Shown here piece after piece: positions 14,608 through 23,318 of a stretch of 30,239 bases of DNA. The translations under genes and the position numbers were made by a program. Every line of letters begins with the position of its first letter. The stretch's first letter is position 1. The DNA is from JBMNHG01 sp045627705 (lineage in GTDB: Bacteria; Verrucomicrobiota; Kiritimatiellia; RFP12; JBMNHG01). Location: NCBI GenBank assembly GCA_045627705.1, contig JAZQOE010000056.1, forward strand, positions 1 to 30,239, given 5' to 3'. The notes beneath the pieces were generated by a model. It saw nothing but the letters and a program-made list of their open reading frames with translations. It had not been told where the DNA came from and did no database searches.

Positions 14608-17532
14608 ATGCGCCGCGCCAGACCAAAGACAATCGCGGCGTTCGCATTCGCGCTTCTTGTTTTCGTGTTCGCCTTCGCCGGCGCCAATGCGCTTGTAAAG
14701 TTCGAGTCCGCCGTCCGCAAGGCGGGAATCACGGGCTTTGTCGCGACGGACGAGGGGCTTCTCCTCACGAATTCCACAAAGTCGATTTTCCTGCCGCTTG
14801 GATCGCGCCAGCTGGCGACCGACAATTCCATCGTCTGGCTCCACGAGGCGCCAGAGCTTCCGTACAGGGCGACGTCGGGATGGAAGATGTCGCGCGTGGA
14901 TCTCGACAGGGTGCTTCTCGCAATTCTTGCGCCGACACAGGGGCCGCCAGCCAAACTGCGCGTGGCGATCGACGCGGGGCACGGCGGGGATGACGGCGGA
15001 GCCTCGAGTTATGATGGGTCGATCCTCGAAAAGGACTTCACCCTCGACATGGCCTTCCGCCTCGGCAAGCTCCTCGAGGATGCGGGCATGGAGGTCTTCT
15101 ACACGCGTACCAACGATGTCGCGCGGACGCTTTCGCAGCGTCCCGCCCTCGCAACGGCGAAAAAGGCCGATGTGTTCATAAGTCTCCATGCGAACAAGGC
15201 CGGGAACCATTCCGCCGCCGGATGCGAGACATACGTGATCCCGTGCACCGGATATTCCGCGACAGGCGGCGATAACGGAATGCCGACGAAATGGCGCTCA
15301 GGCAACAAGAACGATTTCCTGAACAATGTGCTCGCGTATCAGGTGCATCGCCGTTTGCCTGGACGTCGCAAGGGGCGCGACCGCGGCCTTCGCCGCGCGC
15401 GCTTCCAGGTTCTTCGCGAGGCGACTTGCCCGGCAATCCTCGTCGAATGCGGATTCCTCTCGAACACCGGCGACGTGAAGCGCCTGAAGAGCAATTGGTA
15501 TCGCGGCATCTTCGCCCAGGCGATATGCGACGGCATCGTTGACTATGCGTCTCGCATTCCGTTGGAGAGTCGCCGAACGGAGCCTCCACCTAAAGTCGAG
15601 GCATCGTCGGACGTCGCGTACACCGTGAAACCCGATGCGCCTGCGAAGGTCGAAGAGGGAAGCCGCCAATCTGCGCCGACTCCGCAACCTTCCAGAAACG
15701 ATGTGAAGGCGGAAGCGGAACCTGAGGCAGAACCAGCGAAGGAGGAGCGGAAGATGGAAGCCGAATCGATTGTGAAGCCTGGGGATTGGCGCGATCTTGA
15801 CGCTGGCGTGAAGCTCCCCGCATCTGGCTATTGCGATCAGCCGTATGTCGTGAAGACAGACGATGGTGCCTGGCTGTGCTGTCTTACCACCGGTCCTGGC
15901 GAAGAGGGCGAGCGCGGGCAACATGTCGTCACCATGCGCAGCATGGACATGGGTCAGACATGGACCGACATTGTTTCCGTCGAGCCTGATGAGCCTCGCG
16001 AAAATTCATACGCCGTGTTGCTGAAGGGGCGGGGGAATCGCATCTTTATCTTCTACAACTTCAATGGCGACAATGTCCGCGAGGTCAAGCGCCACGATGG
16101 CAATGGCGTGTTCACGCGCGTCGATAGCCTGGGTCACTTTGTCTTCAAGTATTCCGACGATGGCGGCAAGTCCTGGTCTGCCGAGCGCTACGACATCCCA
16201 GTGCGCAAATTCAAGTGCGACCGCGAGAATGCGTACGAGGGCGAGCTTTGCTTCTTTTGGAATGTCGGCCGCGCATTTGCAATCGATGGCGTCGCTTATG
16301 TCCCGCTGATAAAGATCGGCAAGATGGGGGCCGGGTTCTTCGAGCAGACAGAGGGGTCGCTTCTGTGCAGCCAGGATATCTTGTCGGCCGACGATCCGTC
16401 GAAGGCAACCTGGGAAACGCTTCCCAATGGCGACTACGGTCTTCGCGCGCCGAAGAATGGCGGGCCGATTTCCGAGGAGCAAAGCTATTCGGTTCTCTCG
16501 GATGGTTCGCTCTATGCGACCTGGCGCACGCTTGGAGGATATGCGGCCGAAGCGTACAGCCGTGACGGCGGTCACAAGTGGACGTCGCCGCGCTGGCGTT
16601 CTTTCGCGGATGGACGTCCCATGAAGCATCCGCGTGCCGCCGCGTTTGCCTGGCGTCGCGAGAACGGTCGCTATCTCTGCTGGTTCCACAATCACGGTGG
16701 CACACAGCAGGCGATGCGCAAGGACAACAGCGAAGGATATGCCTATCAGGGTCGCAACCCGGTCTGGGTTTGTGTTGGCGAAGAGATCGCAGGCAAGGGC
16801 GGCAGGGAAATCGCATGGTCGCAACCCGAGATTCTCCTCTACGATACCGATGTCTCCGCGCGCATAAGCTATCCTGATCTCATCGAGGAAGGCGAACGCA
16901 TCTTCATCACTGAAACGCAGAAGACCACGGCCCGCATCCACGAAATCCCCGCGGATTTCCTACAGGCGATGGACGAGGCGCTTTCCCTTTCGCTCAAGAC
17001 CGCGACCGAATCTGGCCCTGCTCTTGCCGCGCTCGCCGACGAGGCGCCCTTGCTTGCGGGGACAGGCCATGGCAAAGTCGGAATGCCGAGGATCGAATCG
17101 AAGTCGCTTTCGATCGCGGTGCGTGTCGATCCATCGAAATGCAAGCCTGGCGATGTCCTTCTTTCAAACCGCGAAGGGGTGGGGCATGGATTTGCCCTCA
17201 AGATGTCAAACACGCTCAATGCGGTTGCGATTTCTTTCCGCGATGGCGAAAGGGACTTCACGTTGCAAAGCGATGGACTGCCAAAAAACGGCGCGCCGTT
17301 TTTTGCCGTGGTGAACATCGATGCCGGCCCGAAGGTCGTGAGCTTCAGCATCGACGGACGCTTCTGCGATGGCGGCGAAGAAGTCGAATACGGTTGGAAG
17401 CGCTATGCGTCCGATTCGATTGACTTCAATGGCGCATCCGAGCTCGAGGTCGGGGAAGGCGTCCAATACTTTGCGATCCGTCCGCGCGTGATGCTTACGG
17501 CGGAAGCGGTGTTTTGGAAAAATGCGCTTTAA
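14608..17532 (+). CDS. N-acetylmuramoyl-L-alanine amidase fused to a sialidase-like propeller and a C-terminal lectin-like domain
   Basis: The 974-residue protein begins with a signal peptide (MRRARPK, then a hydrophobic run to about 30). An Amidase_3 domain (about 118-315) carries all zinc and catalytic residues: His125 (DAGHGG), Glu141 (EKDF), His194 (SLHANK) and Glu280 (VECGFLSN). A low-complexity P/E/K linker follows (325-385). Then comes a sialidase-like domain with three Asp boxes: SMDMGQTW (445-452), SDDGGKSW (516-523) and SRDGGHKW (651-658). The C-terminus (about 800-974) is beta-rich and may be LamG-like. The start at 14608 gives the best signal peptide; 14587 is the alternative. At Met383 (15754) a GGAGGAG lies six bases upstream, so a second, cytoplasmic form starting there is possible. 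Function would be cell-wall hydrolysis plus glycan binding or cleavage; neither substrate is shown. Confidence 0.88.
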   Translation: MRRARPKTIAAFAFALLVFVFAFAGANALVKFESAVRKAGITGFVATDEGLLLTNSTKSIFLPLGSRQLATDNSIVWLHEAPELPYRATSGWKMSRVDLDRVLLAILAPTQGPPAKLRVAIDAGHGGDDGGASSYDGSILEKDFTLDMAFRLGKLLEDAGMEVFYTRTNDVARTLSQRPALATAKKADVFISLHANKAGNHSAAGCETYVIPCTGYSATGGDNGMPTKWRSGNKNDFLNNVLAYQVHRRLPGRRKGRDRGLRRARFQVLREATCPAILVECGFLSNTGDVKRLKSNWYRGIFAQAICDGIVDYASRIPLESRRTEPPPKVEASSDVAYTVKPDAPAKVEEGSRQSAPTPQPSRNDVKAEAEPEAEPAKEERKMEAESIVKPGDWRDLDAGVKLPASGYCDQPYVVKTDDGAWLCCLTTGPGEEGERGQHVVTMRSMDMGQTWTDIVSVEPDEPRENSYAVLLKGRGNRIFIFYNFNGDNVREVKRHDGNGVFTRVDSLGHFVFKYSDDGGKSWSAERYDIPVRKFKCDRENAYEGELCFFWNVGRAFAIDGVAYVPLIKIGKMGAGFFEQTEGSLLCSQDILSADDPSKATWETLPNGDYGLRAPKNGGPISEEQSYSVLSDGSLYATWRTLGGYAAEAYSRDGGHKWTSPRWRSFADGRPMKHPRAAAFAWRRENGRYLCWFHNHGGTQQAMRKDNSEGYAYQGRNPVWVCVGEEIAGKGGREIAWSQPEILLYDTDVSARISYPDLIEEGERIFITETQKTTARIHEIPADFLQAMDEALSLSLKTATESGPALAALADEAPLLAGTGHGKVGMPRIESKSLSIAVRVDPSKCKPGDVLLSNREGVGHGFALKMSNTLNAVAISFRDGERDFTLQSDGLPKNGAPFFAVVNIDAGPKVVSFSIDGRFCDGGEEVEYGWKRYASDSIDFNGASELEVGEGVQYFAIRPRVMLTAEAVFWKNAL
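17282..17305. repeat. 24-bp perfect palindrome in the amidase-sialidase gene
   Basis: Arms CAAAAAACGGCG and CGCCGTTTTTTG meet without a loop and encode part of LPKNGAPFF. The 16-base half AAAAAACGGCGCGCCG recurs exactly at 23264-23279. It may reflect codon choice for NGAP, which recurs in several proteins here. Confidence 0.6.
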
Positions 17533-17585
17533 CCGAAGCCGCCCAGATGTTAACATAGTCTTTCACAATTCAACTTCATCGGCCT

Positions 17586-17834
17586 ATGTTTACTTACAAG
17601 ACACAAGGTACCTGCTCCTCGCAGATCGATTTTGACGTCCAGGATGGCGTGCTTACGTACTGCAAGTTCCATGGAGGTTGCGCCGGCAACACTGTCGGCG
17701 TCGCGAAACTCGCGGTCGGTCGGAGGGTCGATGAGGTTATAGCGTTGCTGCGTGGCATCCCCTGCCACGACGGGACCTCCTGCCCCGATCAGCTCGCACG
17801 CGCCCTGGAGCAGTGGCGCTCGCGCCTGGCGTAG
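17586..17834 (+). CDS. Small TSCPD domain protein
   Basis: The 82-residue protein is one TSCPD domain, named for the motif seen here as GTSCPDQLARAL at residues 63-74. Other conserved points are TQGTCSSQIDF (6-16) and the central FHGGCAGNTVGVAKL (28-42), with five cysteines in total, probably a metal-binding set. TSCPD domains also occur at the C-terminus of class II (B12-dependent) ribonucleotide reductases, where they form a zinc finger; standalone copies are common and have no agreed role. Length fits the standalone family. No ribosome site is visible before the ATG, so start and leader are uncertain. It lies 53 bases after the amidase fusion. Confidence 0.85.
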   Translation: MFTYKTQGTCSSQIDFDVQDGVLTYCKFHGGCAGNTVGVAKLAVGRRVDEVIALLRGIPCHDGTSCPDQLARALEQWRSRLA

Positions 17835-17891
17835 GCCGCCACGCGCGAAAGGACCCCCCGCGGGTATGGCCCATTACCGCGCCCGCCAAGT

Positions 17892-18647
17892 ATGATACAC
17901 CTCGATTCGCACGTTCACCTCTACGACTTCTACAATCTCGATCGCCTCTGCGACTCCCTTCTGAAAAACGCGGGGGCCGAGGCCACTCCGGCCATGTTCC
18001 TCGCGGACCGCGATGGACAGCGCACATTCGATGAATGGTCGAAGGCCGCGATCGACGGCAAGCCGATAAAAGGGACGTCACGGTGGCGTCCGATTTCCAA
18101 GCCAGACGATACATCGGTTGTCCTTGGAAACGGCACTGATGAAATCTATGTTTTCGCGGCGCGCCAGATCGCTGCGAACGAGCGAATCGAGGTCCTGGGG
18201 CTTTTCACTTCCGCGCCGATTCCCGACGGGCTCCCGCTTGCCGATTCGATTGCGCGCATCCGCGATGCTGGCGGCATTCCCATGCTTGCATGGGGCGTCG
18301 GCAAATGGCTTTTCAAGCGCGAGGCGATCGTGCGGGACATAATTGATTCCGCCGATCCCGATTCGCTTTTCATCGGCGACTCGGCGTTGCGCCCACGCTT
18401 CTGGGGAACGCCCGTGCCGATGCGCGCGGCGCGCAAACGCGGGATGCGAGTGCTCTGCGGTTCCGATCCGCTACCACGCAGGGGCGATGAATCGCGCGCG
18501 GGCTCGTATGCTTCGCTCATCCGCGGCAACCTCAATCCCGAATCGCCGTCGGAAAGCCTGCGCGATCTGCTGATGTATCCGCCGACATCGTTGCGCAGGG
18601 CGGGACGCCGCCTTAGCATTTTGTCGTTCCTGGCGAGGGTGAAATGA
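17892..18647 (+). CDS. PHP/amidohydrolase-like predicted metal-dependent hydrolase
   Basis: The 251-residue protein begins with DSHVHLYD, an HxH metal-binding motif at the N-terminus as in PHP and amidohydrolase TIM barrels. Later acidic and glycine motifs fit the same fold: GIPMLAWGVGKW (near 133), FIGDSALRPRFWG (near 160) and LCGSDPLPRRGDESRAGSY near residue 190, where Asp could bind metal. Some histidines expected between these points are not seen, so activity is unproven. The function and substrate are unknown. Neighbours are the TSCPD gene 57 bases upstream and a REP-like intergenic repeat downstream. No clear ribosome site precedes the ATG. Confidence 0.65.
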   Translation: MIHLDSHVHLYDFYNLDRLCDSLLKNAGAEATPAMFLADRDGQRTFDEWSKAAIDGKPIKGTSRWRPISKPDDTSVVLGNGTDEIYVFAARQIAANERIEVLGLFTSAPIPDGLPLADSIARIRDAGGIPMLAWGVGKWLFKREAIVRDIIDSADPDSLFIGDSALRPRFWGTPVPMRAARKRGMRVLCGSDPLPRRGDESRAGSYASLIRGNLNPESPSESLRDLLMYPPTSLRRAGRRLSILSFLARVK

Positions 18648-18675
18648 CACTCCGCTCTTATCCCATGGCAATCGC

Positions 18676-18756
18676 GGCGCGCTGGGGCAGCGCGCCCTAC
18701 CGCCTGCCGGGCGGGATGTGGGTTCGGAGAGGTAGGGCGGTTTGCCCCAAACCGCC
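18676..18756. repeat. Inverted pair of 26-bp REP-like hairpins
   Basis: Two elements in opposite orientation at 18676-18701 and 18731-18756, 29 bases apart, like a bacterial interspersed mosaic element. In one sense, element 1 has stem GGCGCGCT/AGCGCGCC and element 2 has GGCGGTTT/AAACCGCC; both enclose GGGGC, counted so that four stem pairs differ by matched changes on both arms, and both end in CTACC. The pair fills the gap between the hydrolase-like and FAD oxidoreductase genes and could stop or stabilise transcripts. Confidence 0.8.
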
Positions 18757-18771
18757 GCCGATGGAATGATG

Positions 18772-20148
18772 ATGAACATTACTGATGCCGCTACGCTTCT
18801 GCTTTCCGCCGATGTCGATGTCCTCGTCGCCGGCGGTGGCCCCGCCGGTGTTTGCGCGGCGCTGGCCGCTGCGCGGACGGGTGCCTCGACGCTTGTGGTC
18901 GAGCAATTCAACTGCCTTGGCGGCGTCGCGTGTTCCGGCGGACACGGCCACATCTCGATCTTCAATGCCAACGGCACGGACACACGAGTCGTTGGCGGCA
19001 TCCCGTACGAAATCGCGACGCGCCTCTATGCCGATGAACACGCGGCCCGCATGGAGCCAATCGGCATTTGGTTCGAGGTCGAAAAACTCAAGTTCCTCCT
19101 TGAGAAGATGGCGCTCGAATCGAAGGTGAAGCTCCTCTATCACACCTTCCTTTGCGAAGCGGTGATGGATGGGGATCGCATCGTTGGCGCTGTCGTCCAG
19201 AACAAGGACGGCCGTTCCTGGATTCGCGCGAAGCGCGTGATCGACTGCACGGGCGATGCGGATGTGGCGGCTTCCGCGGGTGCGCAGTTTGAGTTCGGAC
19301 GAGATGGCGATGGCCATTGCCAGCCGCTCACGCTCATGTTCACGGTTGGCGGCGTCGATTGGGAAACGGTGCGCCGCTGCCGTCCAAGCTACGAAATGCG
19401 CGAGATATGGGCACTCGCCCAGCGCAATGGCGACATGGAACCCTTCCAGTCGAAGATCATGGGATTCTGGTGGACGCCCACGCGCGGCGACCAGGTGTGC
19501 GTGAACTTTACCCACGTCACGGGACGCAACGGGACGAGTGCTGAGGATCTAACGTTTGCGACGATCGAGGCGCGGCGTCAGGCATTCCAGATGATCGATG
19601 TCTTCCGCAAGTACGTGAAGGGCATGGAAAATTGCTACATGGTCTCGACGCCCGCGTCGGTGGGCGTTCGCGAGACGCGCCGCATTGTCGGCGACATCGT
19701 GCTTACCGAGTTCGACGTGCGCTCTGAACGCGAGTGGCGGGATTCCATCGGCTATGGCGCGTTTTTCATCGACATCCACAACATCGACGGTCCGGGCATG
19801 GATCGCGACGAGTGGCATCCTGCAAAGGGTTTCCACTACCAGATCCCGTATTCGATCATGCTGCCGAAGAAGATCGACGGGCTGCTTGTCGCAGGACGCT
19901 GCGTATCCGTGACGCATGTCGCGCTAGGCTCGCTACGAGTGATGGCGCAATGTGGCGTGATGGGCGAAGCTGCGGGCCTCGCCGCCGCGCTTTCGCTTTC
20001 GAAGGATTGCATGCCCCGCGACATTGATATCGCAACATTGCAATCGCGGCTGCGCACCGGCGGGGCTATAATCGACGAATCCGACATCCATCGCGTGAAC
20101 GCCGAATGGCCTTGGGCCTTCCCGCGCGATGCGAAGCGCCAGGGGTGA
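18772..20148 (+). CDS. FAD-dependent oxidoreductase (FAD_oxidored family)
   Basis: The 458-residue protein has an N-terminal dinucleotide-binding fold: VLVAGGGPAGVCAALAAARTG (a GxGxxG motif at about 20-25, following DVD), and the acidic end of strand 2 in VVEQFNCLGG. A second FAD motif, RVIDCTGDADVAASAGA, lies near residue 160, and a C-terminal FAD contact is DGLLVAGRCVSVTHVALGSLRVMAQCGVMG. These are the marks of the FAD_oxidored family, common and multi-copy in PVC bacteria and near carbohydrate genes. The substrate is unknown. Three ATGs (18766, 18769, 18772) are stacked; the last has GGA six bases upstream and is chosen. The start lies just past the REP-like element. ydbH-like follows after 31 bases. 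Confidence 0.87.
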   Translation: MNITDAATLLLSADVDVLVAGGGPAGVCAALAAARTGASTLVVEQFNCLGGVACSGGHGHISIFNANGTDTRVVGGIPYEIATRLYADEHAARMEPIGIWFEVEKLKFLLEKMALESKVKLLYHTFLCEAVMDGDRIVGAVVQNKDGRSWIRAKRVIDCTGDADVAASAGAQFEFGRDGDGHCQPLTLMFTVGGVDWETVRRCRPSYEMREIWALAQRNGDMEPFQSKIMGFWWTPTRGDQVCVNFTHVTGRNGTSAEDLTFATIEARRQAFQMIDVFRKYVKGMENCYMVSTPASVGVRETRRIVGDIVLTEFDVRSEREWRDSIGYGAFFIDIHNIDGPGMDRDEWHPAKGFHYQIPYSIMLPKKIDGLLVAGRCVSVTHVALGSLRVMAQCGVMGEAAGLAAALSLSKDCMPRDIDIATLQSRLRTGGAIIDESDIHRVNAEWPWAFPRDAKRQG

Positions 20149-20179
20149 TTCCGCCCATCTTAATTTCCGAAAACAGACA

Positions 20180-21706
20180 ATGCGCCATTCAAATCGCAAA
20201 AGCATTCGAACAATCGTCTGGTGTCTTGTCGCCATCGCAATCATCATGCTCGCCGTGGCATTCCCGGCGGGGTGGGGCGCGTGGTGCGCGACACGCATCG
20301 TGCGATCCCTTCTTTCCGAGTATGGCATCACTTGCGAAAAGGTCGATTGGATATCGCCCTTTGCGCTAGAGGCGCATGGCTTCGAGTTCCCAGACAAGCC
20401 TGGCAACATGCGGTTGAAGCGCGTGATTGCGAGCTTTTCGCCTAAGATGCTCATCAGCGAGAAGCGGGTGAAATCGCTTGATGCGAGTGAATTTTCCTGC
20501 GACATCTCCGACCAGCTCAAACCGCCAGCGGACGGTTTGTTCGTCCGCAAGACGATTCTCGCGGATGCCCATTTGCGCGCTTCCGCCGATATCGATGAGG
20601 GCATGATACTTTCAGTCGATGGCGATGCCCTCGATTGGACATTGCGTGGAAGTGGCGTCGTGCGCGTGGCCATGACGAATGGCTTCGAGCTTTCGTGCAA
20701 TGGCCGAGCCTCGTTGCGCAGTACGCCGTGGGCCGCCACATTCGGCTTCGTCGCCACGACGAACGGATGGGACGCGACGCTTGAAATGCCGCTCACCCAG
20801 TTCTCCGAGACAACGCCTGTCATCTCGGAGATCCTCGGCCGCATCCCCGACATGGCGGTGAAAGACCTCGCATTCGAAGGCGGAGTATCGGCGACTGCTT
20901 CCGCGCGTATGACGATGGATTGCCCATTGCCGTTGTGGGAGGCTTCCGCCGGCGTCACCAATCTCACCGCTTCATGCTCGACTGTTTCGGATGCCCCGGT
21001 CACTATCGGCGGCGCAATGATGAAGGCCCGCATATCAGGCATTGCGGACCATTGGGACATGGCGCCGTCGATGCCGTTCATCGAAAGCGCAACGGTCGCC
21101 GGCTTCAGGCTGGATCGAATCTGGGGAATGCTCTGCATCGATCCAACGGGCGTGCTCGTCACGGAAAGCGCGGCAAAATTCTGCGATGGCGATGTCCGAG
21201 TCTATGCGCTCCGCCTGAACGCGGCGAGCATGGATGCGGGATTTACGCTCTTGCTCGACAATATCGATGCCGGCGCATTTCTCTCTTCGCTGCCAGACTT
21301 CCATGGCACGGCCACGGGCAAACTCCATGGCAAGATCCCGCTCGCGATCCGTCATGGCGAAACCCTGCGATTTAGGAATGCGTACCTCTATTCCGCGCCT
21401 GGCGACATCGGCAAGATACGGATCGACGATGCGGCTCCAATCACGTCGAACCTCGCGGCGACGGGCGCGCTCTCGGAATCCGATTGCAGCAATCTCGCCC
21501 GCGCACTTGCGGATCTCGACTACGATGTGCTGAGGTTGGAGTTGACACGGGACGGGAAAGAGAACGATACTCTCTCTGTCCGCGTCGAAGGCACTTCAAC
21601 CCAGGGCAAGACCACCGTGCCGGTAAAACTCAACATCGGGTTTCATGGCGCGATCGAGAAACTGGTCAACGTGGCGATAGAGACGACCGCCAGCGCCAAG
21701 AAATAG
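20180..21706 (+). CDS. ydbH: YdbH-like AsmA-type intermembrane lipid transport protein
   Basis: The 508-residue protein has one N-terminal membrane helix (about 12-36), then a long beta-rich region exposed to the periplasm. It resembles YdbH, one of the AsmA-like proteins that with TamB and YhdP carry phospholipid from the inner to the outer membrane. The identification rests on layout (N-terminal anchor, repeated beta segments such as AITSNLAATGAL) and mostly on the next gene, which encodes YnbE- and YdbL-like parts as in the Escherichia coli ydbH-ynbE-ydbL operon. It is shorter than the roughly 880-residue E. coli protein. The next gene starts ten bases after the stop, with its ribosome site overlapping this stop codon. 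Confidence 0.72.
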   Translation: MRHSNRKSIRTIVWCLVAIAIIMLAVAFPAGWGAWCATRIVRSLLSEYGITCEKVDWISPFALEAHGFEFPDKPGNMRLKRVIASFSPKMLISEKRVKSLDASEFSCDISDQLKPPADGLFVRKTILADAHLRASADIDEGMILSVDGDALDWTLRGSGVVRVAMTNGFELSCNGRASLRSTPWAATFGFVATTNGWDATLEMPLTQFSETTPVISEILGRIPDMAVKDLAFEGGVSATASARMTMDCPLPLWEASAGVTNLTASCSTVSDAPVTIGGAMMKARISGIADHWDMAPSMPFIESATVAGFRLDRIWGMLCIDPTGVLVTESAAKFCDGDVRVYALRLNAASMDAGFTLLLDNIDAGAFLSSLPDFHGTATGKLHGKIPLAIRHGETLRFRNAYLYSAPGDIGKIRIDDAAPITSNLAATGALSESDCSNLARALADLDYDVLRLELTRDGKENDTLSVRVEGTSTQGKTTVPVKLNIGFHGAIEKLVNVAIETTASAKK

Positions 21707-21716
21707 GAGAATGCAA

Positions 21717-22166
21717 ATGAAGACAATCTATTTTATGCTTGCCGCCGCAGTTTGCGCCGCCGCCGGTTGCATACATGTGAAGACGGAAAACGAAATCAAG
21801 CCAATCCACATTACGATGGACGTGAACGTCAAGGTCGATAATGCCCTCAACGACAAGTTCGCCGACGAACGCAAGCCACAGCCGAATGGCGATTTCGCCA
21901 AGATCAAGGACATGCTCGGCCGCCATGTCGCCGGCATTGATTCAAATGGCCAGCTCGTCGCGCGCGATGGTGCGACCGATGGCGACAAGCTCGACATCCA
22001 TGACGCAAATGCGCGCTACAACCGCCGCCTTGCGGAAGTCGCAACCGAGACGGGCGTCGCGATCGAGGCTGTCAAGGCGCGCCGCGCCGCCCAGATGATC
22101 GAACGCATCCCTGAAGGCAGTGGCGTCTGGTACCAGGCTGCCGACGGCAACTGGAAGCAAAAGTAG
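21717..22166 (+). CDS. Lipoprotein fusing YnbE-like and YdbL-like (DUF1318) parts
   Basis: The 149-residue protein begins with a lipoprotein signal (MKTIYFMLAAAVCAAAG, Cys18). Residues 18-48 (IHVKTENEIKPIHITMDVNV and on) match the YnbE pattern of a lipidated Cys and a strand of the form PIxITMxVxVK. Residues about 60-149 match YdbL/DUF1318: DANARYNRRLAEVATETG, AVKARRAAQMIERIPEG and a final GNWKQK. In E. coli, YnbE (outer membrane lipoprotein) pairs with YdbH to bridge the envelope, and YdbL, a separate secreted protein, aids the pair. Here both appear joined in one polypeptide. AGGAGA ends six bases before the ATG at 21717, which is preferred over 21711. It directly follows the ydbH-like gene. 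Confidence 0.8.
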   Translation: MKTIYFMLAAAVCAAAGCIHVKTENEIKPIHITMDVNVKVDNALNDKFADERKPQPNGDFAKIKDMLGRHVAGIDSNGQLVARDGATDGDKLDIHDANARYNRRLAEVATETGVAIEAVKARRAAQMIERIPEGSGVWYQAADGNWKQK

Positions 22167-22236
22167 CCTTGCGTATCCGTTGTCTCAACTTGGCATAATC
22201 TCTGCTTCCCTTCCTTGCATAAAAGGAGATTCCCAG

Positions 22237-23250
22237 ATGGGCAAGCAGAACGATGACATCAAGGTTGATTTGGAACTCGTTAAAGAGGCGCAGGCGGCAC
22301 GAGACCGCGTCGTTTCCGAGATACGCAAGGTGATCGTCGGCCAGGCAGACTTGGTTGACAAGGTTCTCGTCGCCATGTGCGCCGGCGGCCATGTCCTCCT
22401 GGTCGGTGTGCCGGGTCTCGCCAAGACGCTTCTCGTGAGCACGCTCGCGAAGACGCTCTCGATGAAATTCAAGCGCATCCAGTTCACGCCTGACATGATG
22501 CCTTCGGACATCACAGGCACGGAAGTGCTCGAGGAGAACCGCGACAGCGGCAAGAAGGAGTTCACCTTCGTCCAGGGCCCGGTCTTCACGAATCTCCTGC
22601 TTGCGGACGAAATCAACCGTACTCCTCCGAAGACGCAGGCCGCGCTTCTCGAGGCGATGCAGGAGCGCCATGTCACGGTCGGCAAGAAGACCTACGCGCT
22701 CGAAGAACCCTTCATGGTCATGGCGACCCAGAACCCCATCGAACAGGAAGGCACATACCCGCTTCCCGAGGCCCAGCTCGACCGCTTCATGTTCAACCTC
22801 TGGGTCGATTATCCGACCGCCGAAGAGTTCAAGGACATCGTCCGCAGTACCACAGCAGGTGGCCTCGCGGAGCCTGAACCAGTAATCAATGGCGAGGATG
22901 TCCTCCGTCTCCGCCGTGCCGTCCGCATGATTCCTATCAGCGACCATGTGCTCGACTACATCGTCCGCCTCGTAACTGCGACTCACATCAACGATCCCGC
23001 CGCGCCCGAATACGCGAAGAAGTACCTCGACTGGGGCGCAGGCCCGCGCGCGGGACAGTACCTGAGTCTCGGCGCGAAGAGCCGCGCGCTCCTTCGCGGC
23101 AGCATGCAGGCAACCGTGGAGGACGTGCGTTTTGTGGCCCATGCAGTGCTCCGCCACCGCATCGTCGCCAACTTCACGGCTATCGCCGATGGCGTCACGA
23201 CCGACAAGGTTGTTGACGAACTCCTCAAGATCGTGCCCGAAAAGGCGTAA
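22237..23250 (+). CDS. MoxR family AAA+ ATPase
   Basis: The 337-residue protein is a MoxR-type AAA+ ATPase. Walker A is GVPGLAKT (57-64), Walker B LLADEINR, and the family-typical stretches FTPDMMPSDITG, PKTQAALLEAMQE and ATQNPIEQEGTYPLPEAQLDRF are all present. MoxR ATPases act as chaperones that remodel or insert metals into partner VWA-domain proteins. It heads a cluster with the DUF58 and BatA-like genes, the classic arrangement. AAGGAG lies eight bases before the ATG. A weak -10 CATAAT at 22194-22199 suggests its own promoter in the 70-base gap, with TTGCGT as a -35 at 19-base spacing. Confidence 0.95.
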   Translation: MGKQNDDIKVDLELVKEAQAARDRVVSEIRKVIVGQADLVDKVLVAMCAGGHVLLVGVPGLAKTLLVSTLAKTLSMKFKRIQFTPDMMPSDITGTEVLEENRDSGKKEFTFVQGPVFTNLLLADEINRTPPKTQAALLEAMQERHVTVGKKTYALEEPFMVMATQNPIEQEGTYPLPEAQLDRFMFNLWVDYPTAEEFKDIVRSTTAGGLAEPEPVINGEDVLRLRRAVRMIPISDHVLDYIVRLVTATHINDPAAPEYAKKYLDWGAGPRAGQYLSLGAKSRALLRGSMQATVEDVRFVAHAVLRHRIVANFTAIADGVTTDKVVDELLKIVPEKA

Positions 23251-23318
23251 CTCGACTGGGGCGAAAAAACGGCGCGCCGCGAAATCCGCCGCGCCGCGCA
23301 TAGCCCGCGAAGGCGACA

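Noticed and set aside
13614..14954. Minus-strand open frame opposite ruvB
   Set aside because: ruvB is certain; the opposite frame shows no family features.
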